This document shows positions 45,373 to 54,448 of a stretch of DNA of 64,000 bases, piece after piece. Made by a program: the position numbers and the translations under genes. The DNA is from Parasedimentitalea marina (GTDB taxonomy: Bacteria; Pseudomonadota; Alphaproteobacteria; Rhodobacterales; Rhodobacteraceae): positions 4,278,001 through 4,342,000 of the forward strand of contig NZ_CP033219.1 in the NCBI RefSeq assembly GCF_004006175.1, written 5' to 3'. Below the pieces are notes generated by a model. That model saw nothing but the letters and a program-made list of their open reading frames with translations. It had not been told where the DNA came from and did not search any database. Numbering within the stretch: position 1 is the stretch's first letter; each line of letters starts with the position of its first letter.

Positions 45373-46664
45373 GCTGGTGGCATCAGTAAGCGCCTGAAGC
45401 GGCCAAGCGGAAATCGTGGCATTGACGTGATAGCTGTGGAAAATGGCAAGTCGGATGTCTGACCCAGTACCAGATCGCTTAGCAAACGCCCGGCATAGGT
45501 CCCCATGGCAACTCCGTTACCGTGGTAACACAGGCCTGCGAACATGCCTTTCACATCGGGTATCGGTCCGACAAAGGGCACCAAATTGCGTGATAAGCTT
45601 ACCATACCGGACCAGCAATGCGTTGTTTCGACCCCGTTCCATGCGGGAAACATCTGGTCGAAATCATGCCGAAGCTTGCTGCGAATCGCTTTTTCCGATC
45701 GGGCCGAGGACAAAAGCCCTCCGCGCATGCCAAACAAGAAACGACGGTCGGGCATCAGACGAAAATAATGCAGCAGATTTCTGCTGTCATAGGCCATTTG
45801 ATCGCTGAACCAGCCTTGTTTTTGCAACTCATCTTCGCTGAGAGGTCGGGTTACCATGGCTGTGGATTGGGTCGGCATATAACGACCAGCCAACCAGGTC
45901 GGCAGATCTTCAGATGAATACCCATTGGTTGCGATGATCACCTGACTGGCCCGCAACGTCCCGTTAAGGGTCGCAATCACATGTTTGCCATCGCGCTGCG
46001 TTATACGTGTCGCCCCGCTGCGCTGAAAAAGTTGGGCCCCCGCTACCTGCGCTGATTGCGATAAGCCAAACAGATACTTACGCGGATTCAAGCCAAAGCC
46101 GACCGGCGTGGTCAATGCGCCGTGAAAGGCTCCGTTCAGACCCTGTTCGGCCAATTGATCAGCCTCTAACAGGTCTACCTCATTGCCGGTTCTGGCCAGG
46201 TCTGCAGCTTCGGCGCGCAGGCGTTGCATTGCGCGTGGCGAGTGTGCCAGTTGCGTCTCTCCGCGCGAATGGGTGTCTGCATCAATCTCAAACCTATCGA
46301 GCAAATCTCGCACTAGGGTAACGGCGGCAATTTCCCCGGCCTGATAAGTATCAGTCGCAAGGTCTCCGAACCGTCGTCGCATTGCTACGCTGCTTAGTTT
46401 TGATCCACCTAAACAACAGAAGCCACCATTGCGGCCCGAGGCACCCCAACCGGGGGATTCGGCCTCTAAAACGGCGACTTTCACGCCGCTCTGCGCCAGA
46501 TGCAGGGCGGCAGATATGCCCGTGAAACCACCACCGATTATCGCCACTTCCGCCTCAACGGACCCGTTCAGGATCGGCCAGGCCGGTTCGGATATTGTTT
46601 CGTCCCACCAGCATTTGTCACGCGGGCCCGGTCCATAGGCATATTCCGAGTAGATACGCCGCAT
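45345..46664 (-). CDS. FAD-dependent oxidase, gamma-glutamylputrescine oxidase (PuuB)-like
   Basis: The 439-residue flavoprotein belongs to the DAO family. The FAD-binding motif is IIGGGFTGISAALHLA, followed by GWGASGRNGGFC, which is characteristic of PuuB-type amine oxidases. A conserved C-terminal GxCYHGNGVAMGTYAGRLL region is present. PuuB oxidises gamma-glutamylputrescine in putrescine breakdown. It is the last gene of the operon with the PotFGHI-like transporter, which fits an amine substrate. Its start overlaps the stop of the upstream permease gene. Confidence 0.82.
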   Translation of the reverse strand: MRRIYSEYAYGPGPRDKCWWDETISEPAWPILNGSVEAEVAIIGGGFTGISAALHLAQSGVKVAVLEAESPGWGASGRNGGFCCLGGSKLSSVAMRRRFGDLATDTYQAGEIAAVTLVRDLLDRFEIDADTHSRGETQLAHSPRAMQRLRAEAADLARTGNEVDLLEADQLAEQGLNGAFHGALTTPVGFGLNPRKYLFGLSQSAQVAGAQLFQRSGATRITQRDGKHVIATLNGTLRASQVIIATNGYSSEDLPTWLAGRYMPTQSTAMVTRPLSEDELQKQGWFSDQMAYDSRNLLHYFRLMPDRRFLFGMRGGLLSSARSEKAIRSKLRHDFDQMFPAWNGVETTHCWSGMVSLSRNLVPFVGPIPDVKGMFAGLCYHGNGVAMGTYAGRLLSDLVLGQTSDLPFSTAITSMPRFPLGRFRRLLMPPAYAALGLMD

Positions 46665-47479
46665 CAGTTGCGCACCGCTTCCTGCTCTTCCCGTTTCTGA
46701 CGGACCATCTGATGTTTGCTCACTAGGGATGTTGTGATCACTCCGAAGGTGACGATGGCAATCATGATCGTCGACAACGCGTTGATTTCGGGGCTGACGC
46801 CAAGTCTGACCGCCGAGAAGATTTTGATTGGCAGGGTGGTTGCAGACGGCCCAGTGGTAAAGGATGCGATCACCAGATCATCCAGCGACAGGGTAAAGGC
46901 CAATAACCAACCGGAAATCACCGCCGGGGCAATGATCGGCAGGGTCACCAGCCGGAATGCCTGTGCGGGGGAGCAACCCAAATCCAGCGCGGCCTCTTCC
47001 AGCGAACGATCAAAGGTAACCAGCCGCGATGAGACCACAACCGAGACATAGCACATCGAAAAAGTGGTATGAGCCAGTACAATGGTCAGCACGCCGCGGT
47101 CCAACCCGATGCCAATGAATAACAGCAACAGCGACAGGCCTGTGATCACTTCGGGCATCACCAGTGGGGCATAGATCATACCAGAAAACAGAGTGCGCCC
47201 CCGGAAACGGCCTCCGCGTACCATGACATAGGCGGCCATCGTTCCAAGTACGGTGGCAATTGAGGACGAGAATACCGCGACTTTGATGGTCACCCAGGCG
47301 GCATTCAGAAAGGCCTCGTTCTGCATCAGCTCGCCATACCACTTGGTCGAGAACCCCGCCCAGACAGTGACCAGTTTGCTTTCGTTAAAGCTGAAAACGA
47401 TCAGGATGATCATCGGGATATAGAGAAAGGCAAATCCCAATGTCAGGGACACCACATTGAACCAGCTGGTTCTGTTCAT
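46664..47479 (-). CDS. Polyamine ABC transporter permease (PotI/PotC-like)
   Basis: The 271-residue inner-membrane permease has six transmembrane helices and the EAA loop LEEAALDLGCSPAQAFRLV that docks on the ATPase. I start at ATG 47479, which overlaps the upstream permease stop; a longer frame to 47608 is unlikely. It is the second permease of the putrescine-type system, between the PotH-like gene and the PuuB-like oxidase. Confidence 0.92.
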   Translation of the reverse strand: MNRTSWFNVVSLTLGFAFLYIPMIILIVFSFNESKLVTVWAGFSTKWYGELMQNEAFLNAAWVTIKVAVFSSSIATVLGTMAAYVMVRGGRFRGRTLFSGMIYAPLVMPEVITGLSLLLLFIGIGLDRGVLTIVLAHTTFSMCYVSVVVSSRLVTFDRSLEEAALDLGCSPAQAFRLVTLPIIAPAVISGWLLAFTLSLDDLVIASFTTGPSATTLPIKIFSAVRLGVSPEINALSTIMIAIVTFGVITTSLVSKHQMVRQKREEQEAVRN

Positions 47480-48357
47480 TGCTCTGCCTCCTGTTGTTTT
47501 TGCTGATTGCGCTGGAACAGTACGATTGGGATCACCAGCAAGAGCAGCAGAATGACCGCCACGGCGCTGGCCACAGGCCAGTCGCGGTTTGAGAAAAACT
47601 CCTCCCACAGGACTTTGCCGATCATCAGCGAGTTCGAGCCCCCCAGAAGGGATGGAATGACAAATTCGCCAAGTGCCGGGATGAAGACCAGGAAACAGCC
47701 CGCAATGATGCCTGTTTTGGACAACGGAATTGTCACCAGCCAGAAACCAGTCAGGCGTGAACAGCCCAAGTCCTCGGCGGCCTCGATCAGCGAATCATCT
47801 AACCGCTCTAGCGCCGAATAGATGGGTAGGATCATGAAGGGCAGATAGGTGTAGACAATGCCGATGTAGACAGCGGTATTGGTGTTGAGGATGGTCAACG
47901 GCGTGTCGATAATGCCGGACCATAGCAACAGTTGGTTCAAATAGCCCTCGTTGCTCAGAATGCCCATCCAAGCGTAGACTCGGATCAGGAACGAGGTCCA
48001 GAAGGGCAAGATGACCAACATCATCAAAGTTGGTCGCCATTCCGATGGGGCGCGGGCCATTGCATAAGCGATTGGATAACCGACCATCAAAGTCAGAGCC
48101 GTGGATATCGTGGCGATCTTGAAAGAACTTAGATAGGCCTTCCAGTACAGATCATCTTCAGTCAGAAAGATGAAATTCTCAAAATCCAATTGGCTGAGAT
48201 AGGCCCAAATCCCGTCAACCCAGCTGAATTTGGGCGTATAGGGCGGAATTGCCAGCGCGGTGTCTGACAGTGATATTTTCACTACGATGGCGAAAGGCAC
48301 CAGAAACAGCAGCAGCAGCCAGGCATATGGAGTGGCGATCAGGAAAAAACGGCGCAT
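47476..48357 (-). CDS. Polyamine ABC transporter permease (PotH/PotB-like)
   Basis: The 293-residue permease has six membrane helices and the EAA loop IEAAEDLGCSRLTGFWLVT. It starts directly at the end of the ATPase gene (one-base overlap) and overlaps the next permease by four bases. It forms the membrane channel with the PotI-like subunit. Confidence 0.92.
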   Translation of the reverse strand: MRRFFLIATPYAWLLLLFLVPFAIVVKISLSDTALAIPPYTPKFSWVDGIWAYLSQLDFENFIFLTEDDLYWKAYLSSFKIATISTALTLMVGYPIAYAMARAPSEWRPTLMMLVILPFWTSFLIRVYAWMGILSNEGYLNQLLLWSGIIDTPLTILNTNTAVYIGIVYTYLPFMILPIYSALERLDDSLIEAAEDLGCSRLTGFWLVTIPLSKTGIIAGCFLVFIPALGEFVIPSLLGGSNSLMIGKVLWEEFFSNRDWPVASAVAVILLLLLVIPIVLFQRNQQKQQEAEQ

Positions 48358-49484
48358 CAGTTGGCCAACAACACGCCAGCCGTGGCGGTCCAGGACAGCC
48401 AGACAGTGTCTTCCCAGGTGTAGCTGCGTCGTGAAATGCGTCGGGTGTTCGCGGCTTGTGCCTTAACCACCACACCGGATGGCAGCTCGACGTGATACGT
48501 CGAGATGTTGCCGAGATAGGCAATGTCCAGGATCTTGCCCTGCACAGCATTGGCTGCGTTTTCGGGCCTCTCGGTTGAAATCGCAACTTTTTCCGGGCGA
48601 ATCGCCAGATGACATTCTTGCCCATCCGAGAATGGCTGGTTTGAATTGGCTGTAAGTGGCGCCCGTCCATCAGCCCAGGCGATGGCGTAACTGTCTTCGC
48701 CATTGGCTGTTGTGGTGCCTTGGATGATGTTCACATCACCAATGAAATCAGCAACATAGACGGAATTAGGCGTTTCATATATCCGGTCTGGCGTCGCCAC
48801 CTGAATGATCTTGCCATGGTCCATTACCGCCACCCGGCTAGCCACTGTCATGGCCTCTTCCTGGTCGTGGGTCACGATTACAAATGTGGTGCCCGTTTTT
48901 TCCTGGATATCCATCAGTTCGAACTGGGTTTCCTGGCGCAGCTTCTTGTCCAGCGCGCCCAGGGGTTCGTCGAGCAACAACAATTTCGGGGCTTTAGCCA
49001 AGGAGCGCGCAAGTGCGACCCGCTGGCGTTGTCCACCCGAGATCTGGTGAGGCTTGCGATTGCTGAATTTCTCTAGCCGTGTCAGGCGCAGCATTTCTTC
49101 GACCCGGTTGTTGATATCGGGCTTGGGCATGCCTTCACGTTTCAAACCAAAGGCGATGTTTTCCCAGATCGAGAGATGCGGGAACAGCGCATAGGACTGG
49201 AACATCATATTAGTGGCCCGCTTGTTCGGCGGTACTGAGACGATATCCTGATCTGCCAGCAGAATGGTGCCTTCAGTTGGCGTTTCGAACCCTGCCAGCA
49301 TACGCATCAGTGTGGTCTTGCCGCAGCCAGACGGACCCAATAGCGCGTAGAATTCACGCTCGTAAATGTCGATGGTCAGATTATCGATGGCGGTGAAAGC
49401 GCCAAACCGTTTGGTGACGTTCTGGAAGTGGATCAGCGGTTTTTCTTGCGGATCGTCCCAGGGTTCGAATTCAACAGTTGTCAA
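48357..49484 (-). CDS. Polyamine ABC transporter ATP-binding protein (PotG/PotA-like)
   Basis: The 375-residue ATPase has Walker A GPSGCGKTT at residues 50-58, the signature HQISGGQRQRVALARSLA, Walker B LLLLDEPLGALDKKLR and a C-terminal TOBE domain, as in PotA/PotG. It energises the import of putrescine-type substrates with the binding protein encoded upstream. Confidence 0.93.
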   Translation of the reverse strand: MTTVEFEPWDDPQEKPLIHFQNVTKRFGAFTAIDNLTIDIYEREFYALLGPSGCGKTTLMRMLAGFETPTEGTILLADQDIVSVPPNKRATNMMFQSYALFPHLSIWENIAFGLKREGMPKPDINNRVEEMLRLTRLEKFSNRKPHQISGGQRQRVALARSLAKAPKLLLLDEPLGALDKKLRQETQFELMDIQEKTGTTFVIVTHDQEEAMTVASRVAVMDHGKIIQVATPDRIYETPNSVYVADFIGDVNIIQGTTTANGEDSYAIAWADGRAPLTANSNQPFSDGQECHLAIRPEKVAISTERPENAANAVQGKILDIAYLGNISTYHVELPSGVVVKAQAANTRRISRRSYTWEDTVWLSWTATAGVLLAN

Positions 49485-49553
49485 GCCAGGTCCCCTTAAA
49501 CACGCACAGGGTTCTGTGCGATTTCAGCGCGCATTTCGTTGGTCGCTTAGTGT

Positions 49554-49576
49554 GGTAGGGCGCAGACCGCCCCACC
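49554..49576 (-). terminator. Stem-loop between binding-protein and ATPase genes
   Basis: A nine-pair stem with one mismatch (GGTGGGGCG with CGCCCTACC on the minus strand) lies right after the periplasmic binding-protein gene. Hairpins in this place usually raise the level of the binding protein relative to the membrane parts. There is no T-run, so it is more likely an RNA-stability or attenuation element than a full terminator. Confidence 0.55.
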
Positions 49577-49593
49577 CAATCTTGTTATCTAAA

Positions 49594-50679
49594 TCAAATA
49601 CCAGATTTGATTTTGGTCCACAGGCGAGTGACTTTGCGCTGGACCTTTATCGAGTAAGGGCTGGTGGTGTAGAGGTTCTGCAGTGTCGCCTCGTCCGGGT
49701 AGATGGCTGGATCTCCGATCACGTCCTCTTCCAACATTGGCTGGCTCGCCTTGTTGCCATTGGCGTAATAGACATAGTTCGATGCGGCGGCCATGTTGTT
49801 CGCGTCCATGATGAAATTCAAGAACTTGTGGGCTGCTTCGGGGTTTGGAGCGTCAACCGGAATGGCCATTTGGTCAAACCACATCAGTGCGCCTTCGCTG
49901 GGGGCGTTATAGGCAATTTCGACACCATTTTCGGCCTCGTCAGCGCGGTCACGGGCCTGCAAAATATCGCCTGACCAGCCGATCGCTACGCAAATGTCGC
50001 CGTTGGCCAATGCGTTGATGTATTCCGAGCTGTGGAACTTTTGCACATAGGGACGAATTGCCGACAAAACGGGCTCGACCTTGGCAATGACATCCGGGTC
50101 CTGACTGTCAGGGTTTTCGCCGATGTAGGCCAGAGCGGCCGGAATGATTTCAGCCGGAGCATCCAGAAAATGCACGCCACATTCTGCCAGTTTTTCCATG
50201 TTTGCAGGATCGAATACCAGTGCCAGAGATCCGACCGGAGCGTCGTCTCCTAGAGCTTCTGCAACTTTGGCAGTGTTGATACCAATGCCAGTGGTGCCCC
50301 ACATGTAGTTAATCGAATGGGCGTTATCCGGGTCGTATTGGGCTGTGCGCTTTTCAATCACGTCCCACATGTTACCGGTGTTGGACAGTTTGGATTTGTC
50401 CAGCGGCTGAAATGCACCAGCTACGATCTGTCGCTGTAGGAACGTTCCTGAAGGCACCACAACATCGTAGCCTGATCCGCCGGCCAACATTTTGGTTTCC
50501 AGAACTTCGTTACTGTCGAAGACGTCGTAGATCAGTTTAATGCCGGTTTCTTCTTCAAACTTGGCCAGAAGCTCTTCGTCGATGTAGTCTGACCAGTTGT
50601 AGACGCGGACTTCTTCGGCCATTGCAGCGGTACTGCTCAGCGCAAGTATGGCGGTGAGTGTCATTGTTTTGAGTGTCAT
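49594..50679 (-). CDS. Periplasmic putrescine-binding protein (PotF-like)
   Basis: The 361-residue precursor has a signal peptide cleaved after AAMA (about residue 21), then EVRVYNWSDYIDEELLAKFE and the conserved SNEVLETKMLAGGSGYDVVV segment of the PotF/PotD family. I start at ATG 50679 with GGGAGAG upstream; longer frames to 50799 would run through the promoter shared with the GntR gene. It is first in the leftward operon, ahead of the PotG, PotH, PotI and PuuB-like genes. Confidence 0.92.
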   Translation of the reverse strand: MTLKTMTLTAILALSSTAAMAEEVRVYNWSDYIDEELLAKFEEETGIKLIYDVFDSNEVLETKMLAGGSGYDVVVPSGTFLQRQIVAGAFQPLDKSKLSNTGNMWDVIEKRTAQYDPDNAHSINYMWGTTGIGINTAKVAEALGDDAPVGSLALVFDPANMEKLAECGVHFLDAPAEIIPAALAYIGENPDSQDPDVIAKVEPVLSAIRPYVQKFHSSEYINALANGDICVAIGWSGDILQARDRADEAENGVEIAYNAPSEGALMWFDQMAIPVDAPNPEAAHKFLNFIMDANNMAAASNYVYYANGNKASQPMLEEDVIGDPAIYPDEATLQNLYTTSPYSIKVQRKVTRLWTKIKSGI

Positions 50680-50768
50680 GAGTCTCTCCCTGTGCGAGCC
50701 GGTTTCGGGTCCGGCTTGAAATGATTTGATCAAGTTTTGCGTCTTTGGGCAATAGTGTTTATGTTTCC

Positions 50769-50788
50769 ATCGTGGGCAGCGCCACGAT
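50769..50788. promoter_or_regulatory. Inverted repeat in the potF-like/gntR divergent promoter
   Basis: ATCGTGG and CCACGAT form a perfect inverted repeat with a six-base spacer, 32 bases before the GntR start and 90 bases before the PotF-like start. It could be the operator of the GntR regulator or a leader hairpin on its mRNA. Confidence 0.45.
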
Positions 50789-50819
50789 AGGTGTCCCAAA
50801 AACAGGAGGAATGGGTGAC

Positions 50820-51506
50820 GTGATAACCACTAAAAATACCAACCATCCGGTGCCAGATGCCAGCACCAAGGCCCCAGCGCATGAGACCGTCTATCAAACG
50901 ATGCGAGAGCAAATATTGTTTGGTGAATTGGCCCCCGGGCAGGCTGTGACAATTCAGGGTCTGACCGAGTCATTGGGTGTGGGCATGACACCAGTACGTG
51001 AGGCGATCCGTCGGCTGATCTCGGATGGGGCACTGGTTTTTCAAGGAAACCGCCGGGTCTCTGTTCCAATGCTGGGTTCAAAAGATCTAGATGAGCTGAT
51101 TTATGCAAGAAAAACAATAGAATGTGAGTTGGCGCGGCGGGCAACTCTGCGTGTGACGACTGACCATATCGGAGAACTTGCGCGCATTGATGACGCCTTG
51201 GATCGGGCGATTTCAGCCGGTGATGTGGCTGACTATCTTGCCCAGAACTACGCCTTTCACACCACTCTATACCAACATGCATATGCGCCTATATTGACGG
51301 ATCTTGCGGACCGGTTGTGGTTGCGGTTTGGTCCGTCCCTGCGGGTGGTCTGTGGTCGTTTTGGTACCCAAAGCTTTCCCGACCGTCACAAGGACATTCT
51401 GGACGCACTGCAAAAAACCGATCCGGAATTGGCAGCATTGGCAATGGAGCGGGATGTAATGCAGGGAATGGAGCAGGTCAGCCAAGGATTGGTCGCCGTT
51501 AGCTGA
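50820..51506 (+). CDS. GntR-family (FCD/FadR-type) transcriptional regulator
   Basis: The protein of about 228 residues has an N-terminal winged helix (TVYQTMREQILFGELAPGQ, then LTESLGVGMTPVREAIRRLIS) and an all-helical FCD ligand-binding domain in which Asp/His residues bind metal (NYAFHTTLYQHA). I suggest GTG 50820, ten bases after AGGAGG; ATG 50811 sits only one base after that site. It lies between the divergent putrescine transporter operon and the aminotransferase, so it probably controls putrescine use. Confidence 0.85.
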   Translation: MITTKNTNHPVPDASTKAPAHETVYQTMREQILFGELAPGQAVTIQGLTESLGVGMTPVREAIRRLISDGALVFQGNRRVSVPMLGSKDLDELIYARKTIECELARRATLRVTTDHIGELARIDDALDRAISAGDVADYLAQNYAFHTTLYQHAYAPILTDLADRLWLRFGPSLRVVCGRFGTQSFPDRHKDILDALQKTDPELAALAMERDVMQGMEQVSQGLVAVS

Positions 51507-51570
51507 TTCGATTGACACCAGAGAATTTGATCATATTCTTAGGGCAACCCTCTGGATCAGGAGATTCCCC

Positions 51571-52962
51571 ATGAGTGCGATTACCAATCATATGCCCACC
51601 GCCGAGTTGCAGGCTCTGGACGCGGCGCATCACATGCACCCTTTTACGGCCAACGATGAGTTGGCTGAAAAAGGGGCCCGTATTATCACGCGTGCTCGCG
51701 GTGTCCATCTGACCGACAGCGAAGGCAACGAAATCATGGATGCCATGGCGGGTCTTTGGTGCGTCAACATTGGCTATGGCCGTGATGAGCTGGCAGATGT
51801 AGCCGCGCGCCAAATGCGCGAACTGCCCTATTACAACACTTTTTTCATGACCACGCATGTACCGGCCATCGCGCTGGCCAAAAAGATCGCTGAACTGGCA
51901 CCGGGTGATTTGAATCACGTGTTCTTTGCGGGGTCGGGGTCCGAAGCGAACGACACCAATATTCGCATGGTACGCCATTACTGGGCGCAAAAGGGTAAAC
52001 CGACCAAGTCGGTGATCATCAGCCGCCATAACGCCTATCACGGTTCGTCGGTGGGCAGTGGATCCCTGGGCGGGATGAGCGCAATGCATGAGCAGGGCGG
52101 GTTGCCAATTCCCGACATTCACCACATCGACCAGCCGCATTGGTGGGCTGAAGGTGGTGATATGGACCCCGAAACCTTTGGCCTGCAACGTGCGCAAGAA
52201 CTGGAAAAGGCGATTCTGGAGCTGGGCGAAGACCGGGTTGCTGCCTTTATCGCCGAACCTGTGCAGGGTGCTGGTGGGGTCATTGTGCCGCCTGCCAGTT
52301 ACTGGCCGGAAATTCAGCGTATCTGCGATAAATACGAAATTCTACTAATCGCGGACGAAGTGATCTGTGGCTTTGGTCGCACCGGCGAATGGTTTGGCTG
52401 CCAGACTATGGGCATCCGTCCGGACATCATGACCATCGCCAAGGGGCTTAGCTCGGGCTATGCGCCGATCGGTGGCTCTGTTGTCAGTGATGAAGTTGCA
52501 GCGGTTATCGGCAGTGGCGAATTTAATCATGGGTATACATATTCAGGACATCCAGTTGCCGCGGCGGTTGCACTGGAAAACTTGCGTATCCTGGAAGAAG
52601 AGGGTGTCATTCCGCATGTGCGTGATGTGGCAGGGCCTTATCTCAAAGAAAAGTGGGAAGCACTGGCAGATCATCCATTGGTGGGAGAGGCCAGGATTGT
52701 TGGCATGATGGGATCAATCGCGTTGGTGCCCAACAAAAACAGCCGGGCACCATTTGCTGAGGCAGGCACCGCTGGTTTTGTCTGCCGTGAACGTTGCTTT
52801 GCCAACAATCTGGTGATGCGCCATGTTGGTGATCGGATGATTATCTCTCCTCCGCTGGTCATCACCACGGACGAAATTGATGTTCTGATCGCCCGCGCGC
52901 GCTTGGCTTTGGATGAATGCTATGCCGAATTGCAAAAGCGAAATCTGCTGACTGACGGTTGA
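51571..52962 (+). CDS. Class III omega-aminotransferase (putrescine-pyruvate aminotransferase SpuC-like)
   Basis: The 463-residue PLP enzyme has the class III aminotransferase pattern: the GSGSEANDTNIRM phosphate-binding loop, HNAYHGSSVGSGSLGGM, the catalytic region ADEVICGFGRTGEWFG and PLP-lysine Lys291 in TIAKGLSSGYAPIGG. SpuC-type enzymes transfer an amino group from putrescine or other diamines to pyruvate. The putrescine-type transporter and the PuuB-like oxidase nearby support an amine substrate, but beta-alanine or other omega-amino acids are possible. Confidence 0.85.
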   Translation: MSAITNHMPTAELQALDAAHHMHPFTANDELAEKGARIITRARGVHLTDSEGNEIMDAMAGLWCVNIGYGRDELADVAARQMRELPYYNTFFMTTHVPAIALAKKIAELAPGDLNHVFFAGSGSEANDTNIRMVRHYWAQKGKPTKSVIISRHNAYHGSSVGSGSLGGMSAMHEQGGLPIPDIHHIDQPHWWAEGGDMDPETFGLQRAQELEKAILELGEDRVAAFIAEPVQGAGGVIVPPASYWPEIQRICDKYEILLIADEVICGFGRTGEWFGCQTMGIRPDIMTIAKGLSSGYAPIGGSVVSDEVAAVIGSGEFNHGYTYSGHPVAAAVALENLRILEEEGVIPHVRDVAGPYLKEKWEALADHPLVGEARIVGMMGSIALVPNKNSRAPFAEAGTAGFVCRERCFANNLVMRHVGDRMIISPPLVITTDEIDVLIARARLALDECYAELQKRNLLTDG

Positions 52963-53013
52963 AACCTGACCAATAAATGACCGTTGGGGTGGATTTTTGA
53001 ACCCTGATAAACC

Positions 53014-53051
53014 CGGCCCCTGTCTCGATTTTCGAGTGGGGGCCGTTTTTA
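53014..53051 (+). terminator. Terminator after the aminotransferase gene
   Basis: A long hairpin (CGGCCCC/GGGGCCG outer stem and CTCGA/TCGAG inner stem) is followed by TTTTT. Confidence 0.88.
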
Positions 53052-53265
53052 TAGATTTGGTGCATCTGAAATGTAATTCTGAAATAGCGTACCAAAGCTG
53101 ACGCATTTCATATGCCTAGTGTCGTAAAACGTCCGGTAAGGTGTTTGAAAGCGCCTAGGATAATATTCTGATCAAACGGTTGCATACTATTGCGTAGGTA
53201 TGTTTACATGAAAAGGTTACAAGTGCAGAGCCAATCTGCCGGACCGAATAACCAGGGAGCTTGTT
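53052..53265 (+). promoter_or_regulatory. Promoter region of the second polyamine transporter operon
   Basis: This 214-base stretch between the aminotransferase terminator and the TTG start of the ATPase must contain the operon promoter. A loose inverted repeat CATACTA...TAGGTATG lies around 53184-53204. No clear -35/-10 pair was identified and no small gene is evident. Confidence 0.4.
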
Positions 53266-54366
53266 TTGGCTGATGTGTCAAACCTTGACGCGTTCGTAGA
53301 ATTCGAACGTGTTCAAAAAAGTTATGACGGCGAAAATCTCGTTGTCAAAGACCTTAACCTATCCATGCCAAAGGGCGAGTTCCTAACCATGCTCGGGCCC
53401 TCAGGATCCGGGAAAACCACTTGTTTGATGATGCTTGCTGGTTTTGAAACCGCAACCCACGGCGATATTCGTTTGGGCGGTACGTCCATCAACAATATCC
53501 CGCCGCACAAACGCGGCATCGGCATGGTGTTCCAGAATTACGCGCTGTTTCCACATATGACGATTGCTGAAAACCTCAGCTTTCCGTTGGAAGTGCGCAA
53601 GATGGGCAAATCCGATCGCGAAGCAAAAGTGATGCGGGCGCTGGACATGGTGGAGATGGGGGCCTTTGGTGGTCGCCGTCCAGCGCAACTGTCTGGTGGT
53701 CAGCAACAGCGGATTGCCTTGGCGCGTGCGCTGGTGTTTGAACCCGAATTGGTGCTGATGGATGAACCGCTGGGCGCGCTGGACAAGCAACTGCGCGAAA
53801 AGATGCAGTTCGAAATCACCCACCTTGCGCACCGTTTGGGCATCACCGTTGTTTATGTGACCCACGACCAGACCGAAGCCTTGACCATGTCCGACCGTGT
53901 GGCTGTGTTCGATGATGGCCGCATCCAACAGCTGGATCCGCCGGATAGGCTGTACGAAGCGCCGCAGAACAGCTTTGTTGCGCAGTTCATCGGTGAGAAC
54001 AATACACTGGAAGGTGTCATCAAAGAGATCAAAGGCGAAACAGCGCTGGTCCAGTTGGACAATGGTGATTTGATCGATGCCAAGCCCGTCAATGTGTCCA
54101 AGGCCGGCGAACGCACCCGTGTCTCTATCCGTCCTGAACGGGTTGAATACAATAAAGACCGGATGCCCGAAGGTGCCCATACGCTAAAAGCAGAAGTCAT
54201 GGAGTTCATCTATATGGGCGACATCTTCCGTACCCGTTTGCGGGTAGCTGGCACCGAGGACTTCTTTGTCAAAACGCGTAATGCGCCAGACCAAGTACGC
54301 CTGAAACCAGGCCAACAGATTGAAATCGGCTGGTTGGCAGAAGATTGCCACGCACTGGACGCCTGA
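53266..54366 (+). CDS. ABC transporter ATP-binding protein, PotA-like (second system)
   Basis: The 366-residue ATPase has Walker A GPSGSGKTT at residues 44-52, signature LSGGQQQRIALARAL, Walker B LVLMDEPLGALDKQLR and a C-terminal TOBE domain. It begins with TTG (reading MADVSNLD), six bases after GGGAG; no ATG is better placed. It heads the rightward ATPase, binding protein, permease, permease operon. Confidence 0.92.
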   Translation: MADVSNLDAFVEFERVQKSYDGENLVVKDLNLSMPKGEFLTMLGPSGSGKTTCLMMLAGFETATHGDIRLGGTSINNIPPHKRGIGMVFQNYALFPHMTIAENLSFPLEVRKMGKSDREAKVMRALDMVEMGAFGGRRPAQLSGGQQQRIALARALVFEPELVLMDEPLGALDKQLREKMQFEITHLAHRLGITVVYVTHDQTEALTMSDRVAVFDDGRIQQLDPPDRLYEAPQNSFVAQFIGENNTLEGVIKEIKGETALVQLDNGDLIDAKPVNVSKAGERTRVSIRPERVEYNKDRMPEGAHTLKAEVMEFIYMGDIFRTRLRVAGTEDFFVKTRNAPDQVRLKPGQQIEIGWLAEDCHALDA

Positions 54367-54448
54367 TCCGGTCGTGACCTTTACCCCCGGCGGACAATGA
54401 TCGGGGGAATTGAATATTCCAAGAAGATTTAACAAGGAGAGAGTCCAA

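Noticed and set aside
51499..52197. 232-codon minus-strand ORF opposite the aminotransferase
   Set aside because: Shadow of a class III aminotransferase with all motifs intact.
53401..54180. 259-codon minus-strand ORF inside the PotA-like gene
   Set aside because: Antisense shadow of a well-conserved ATPase gene.
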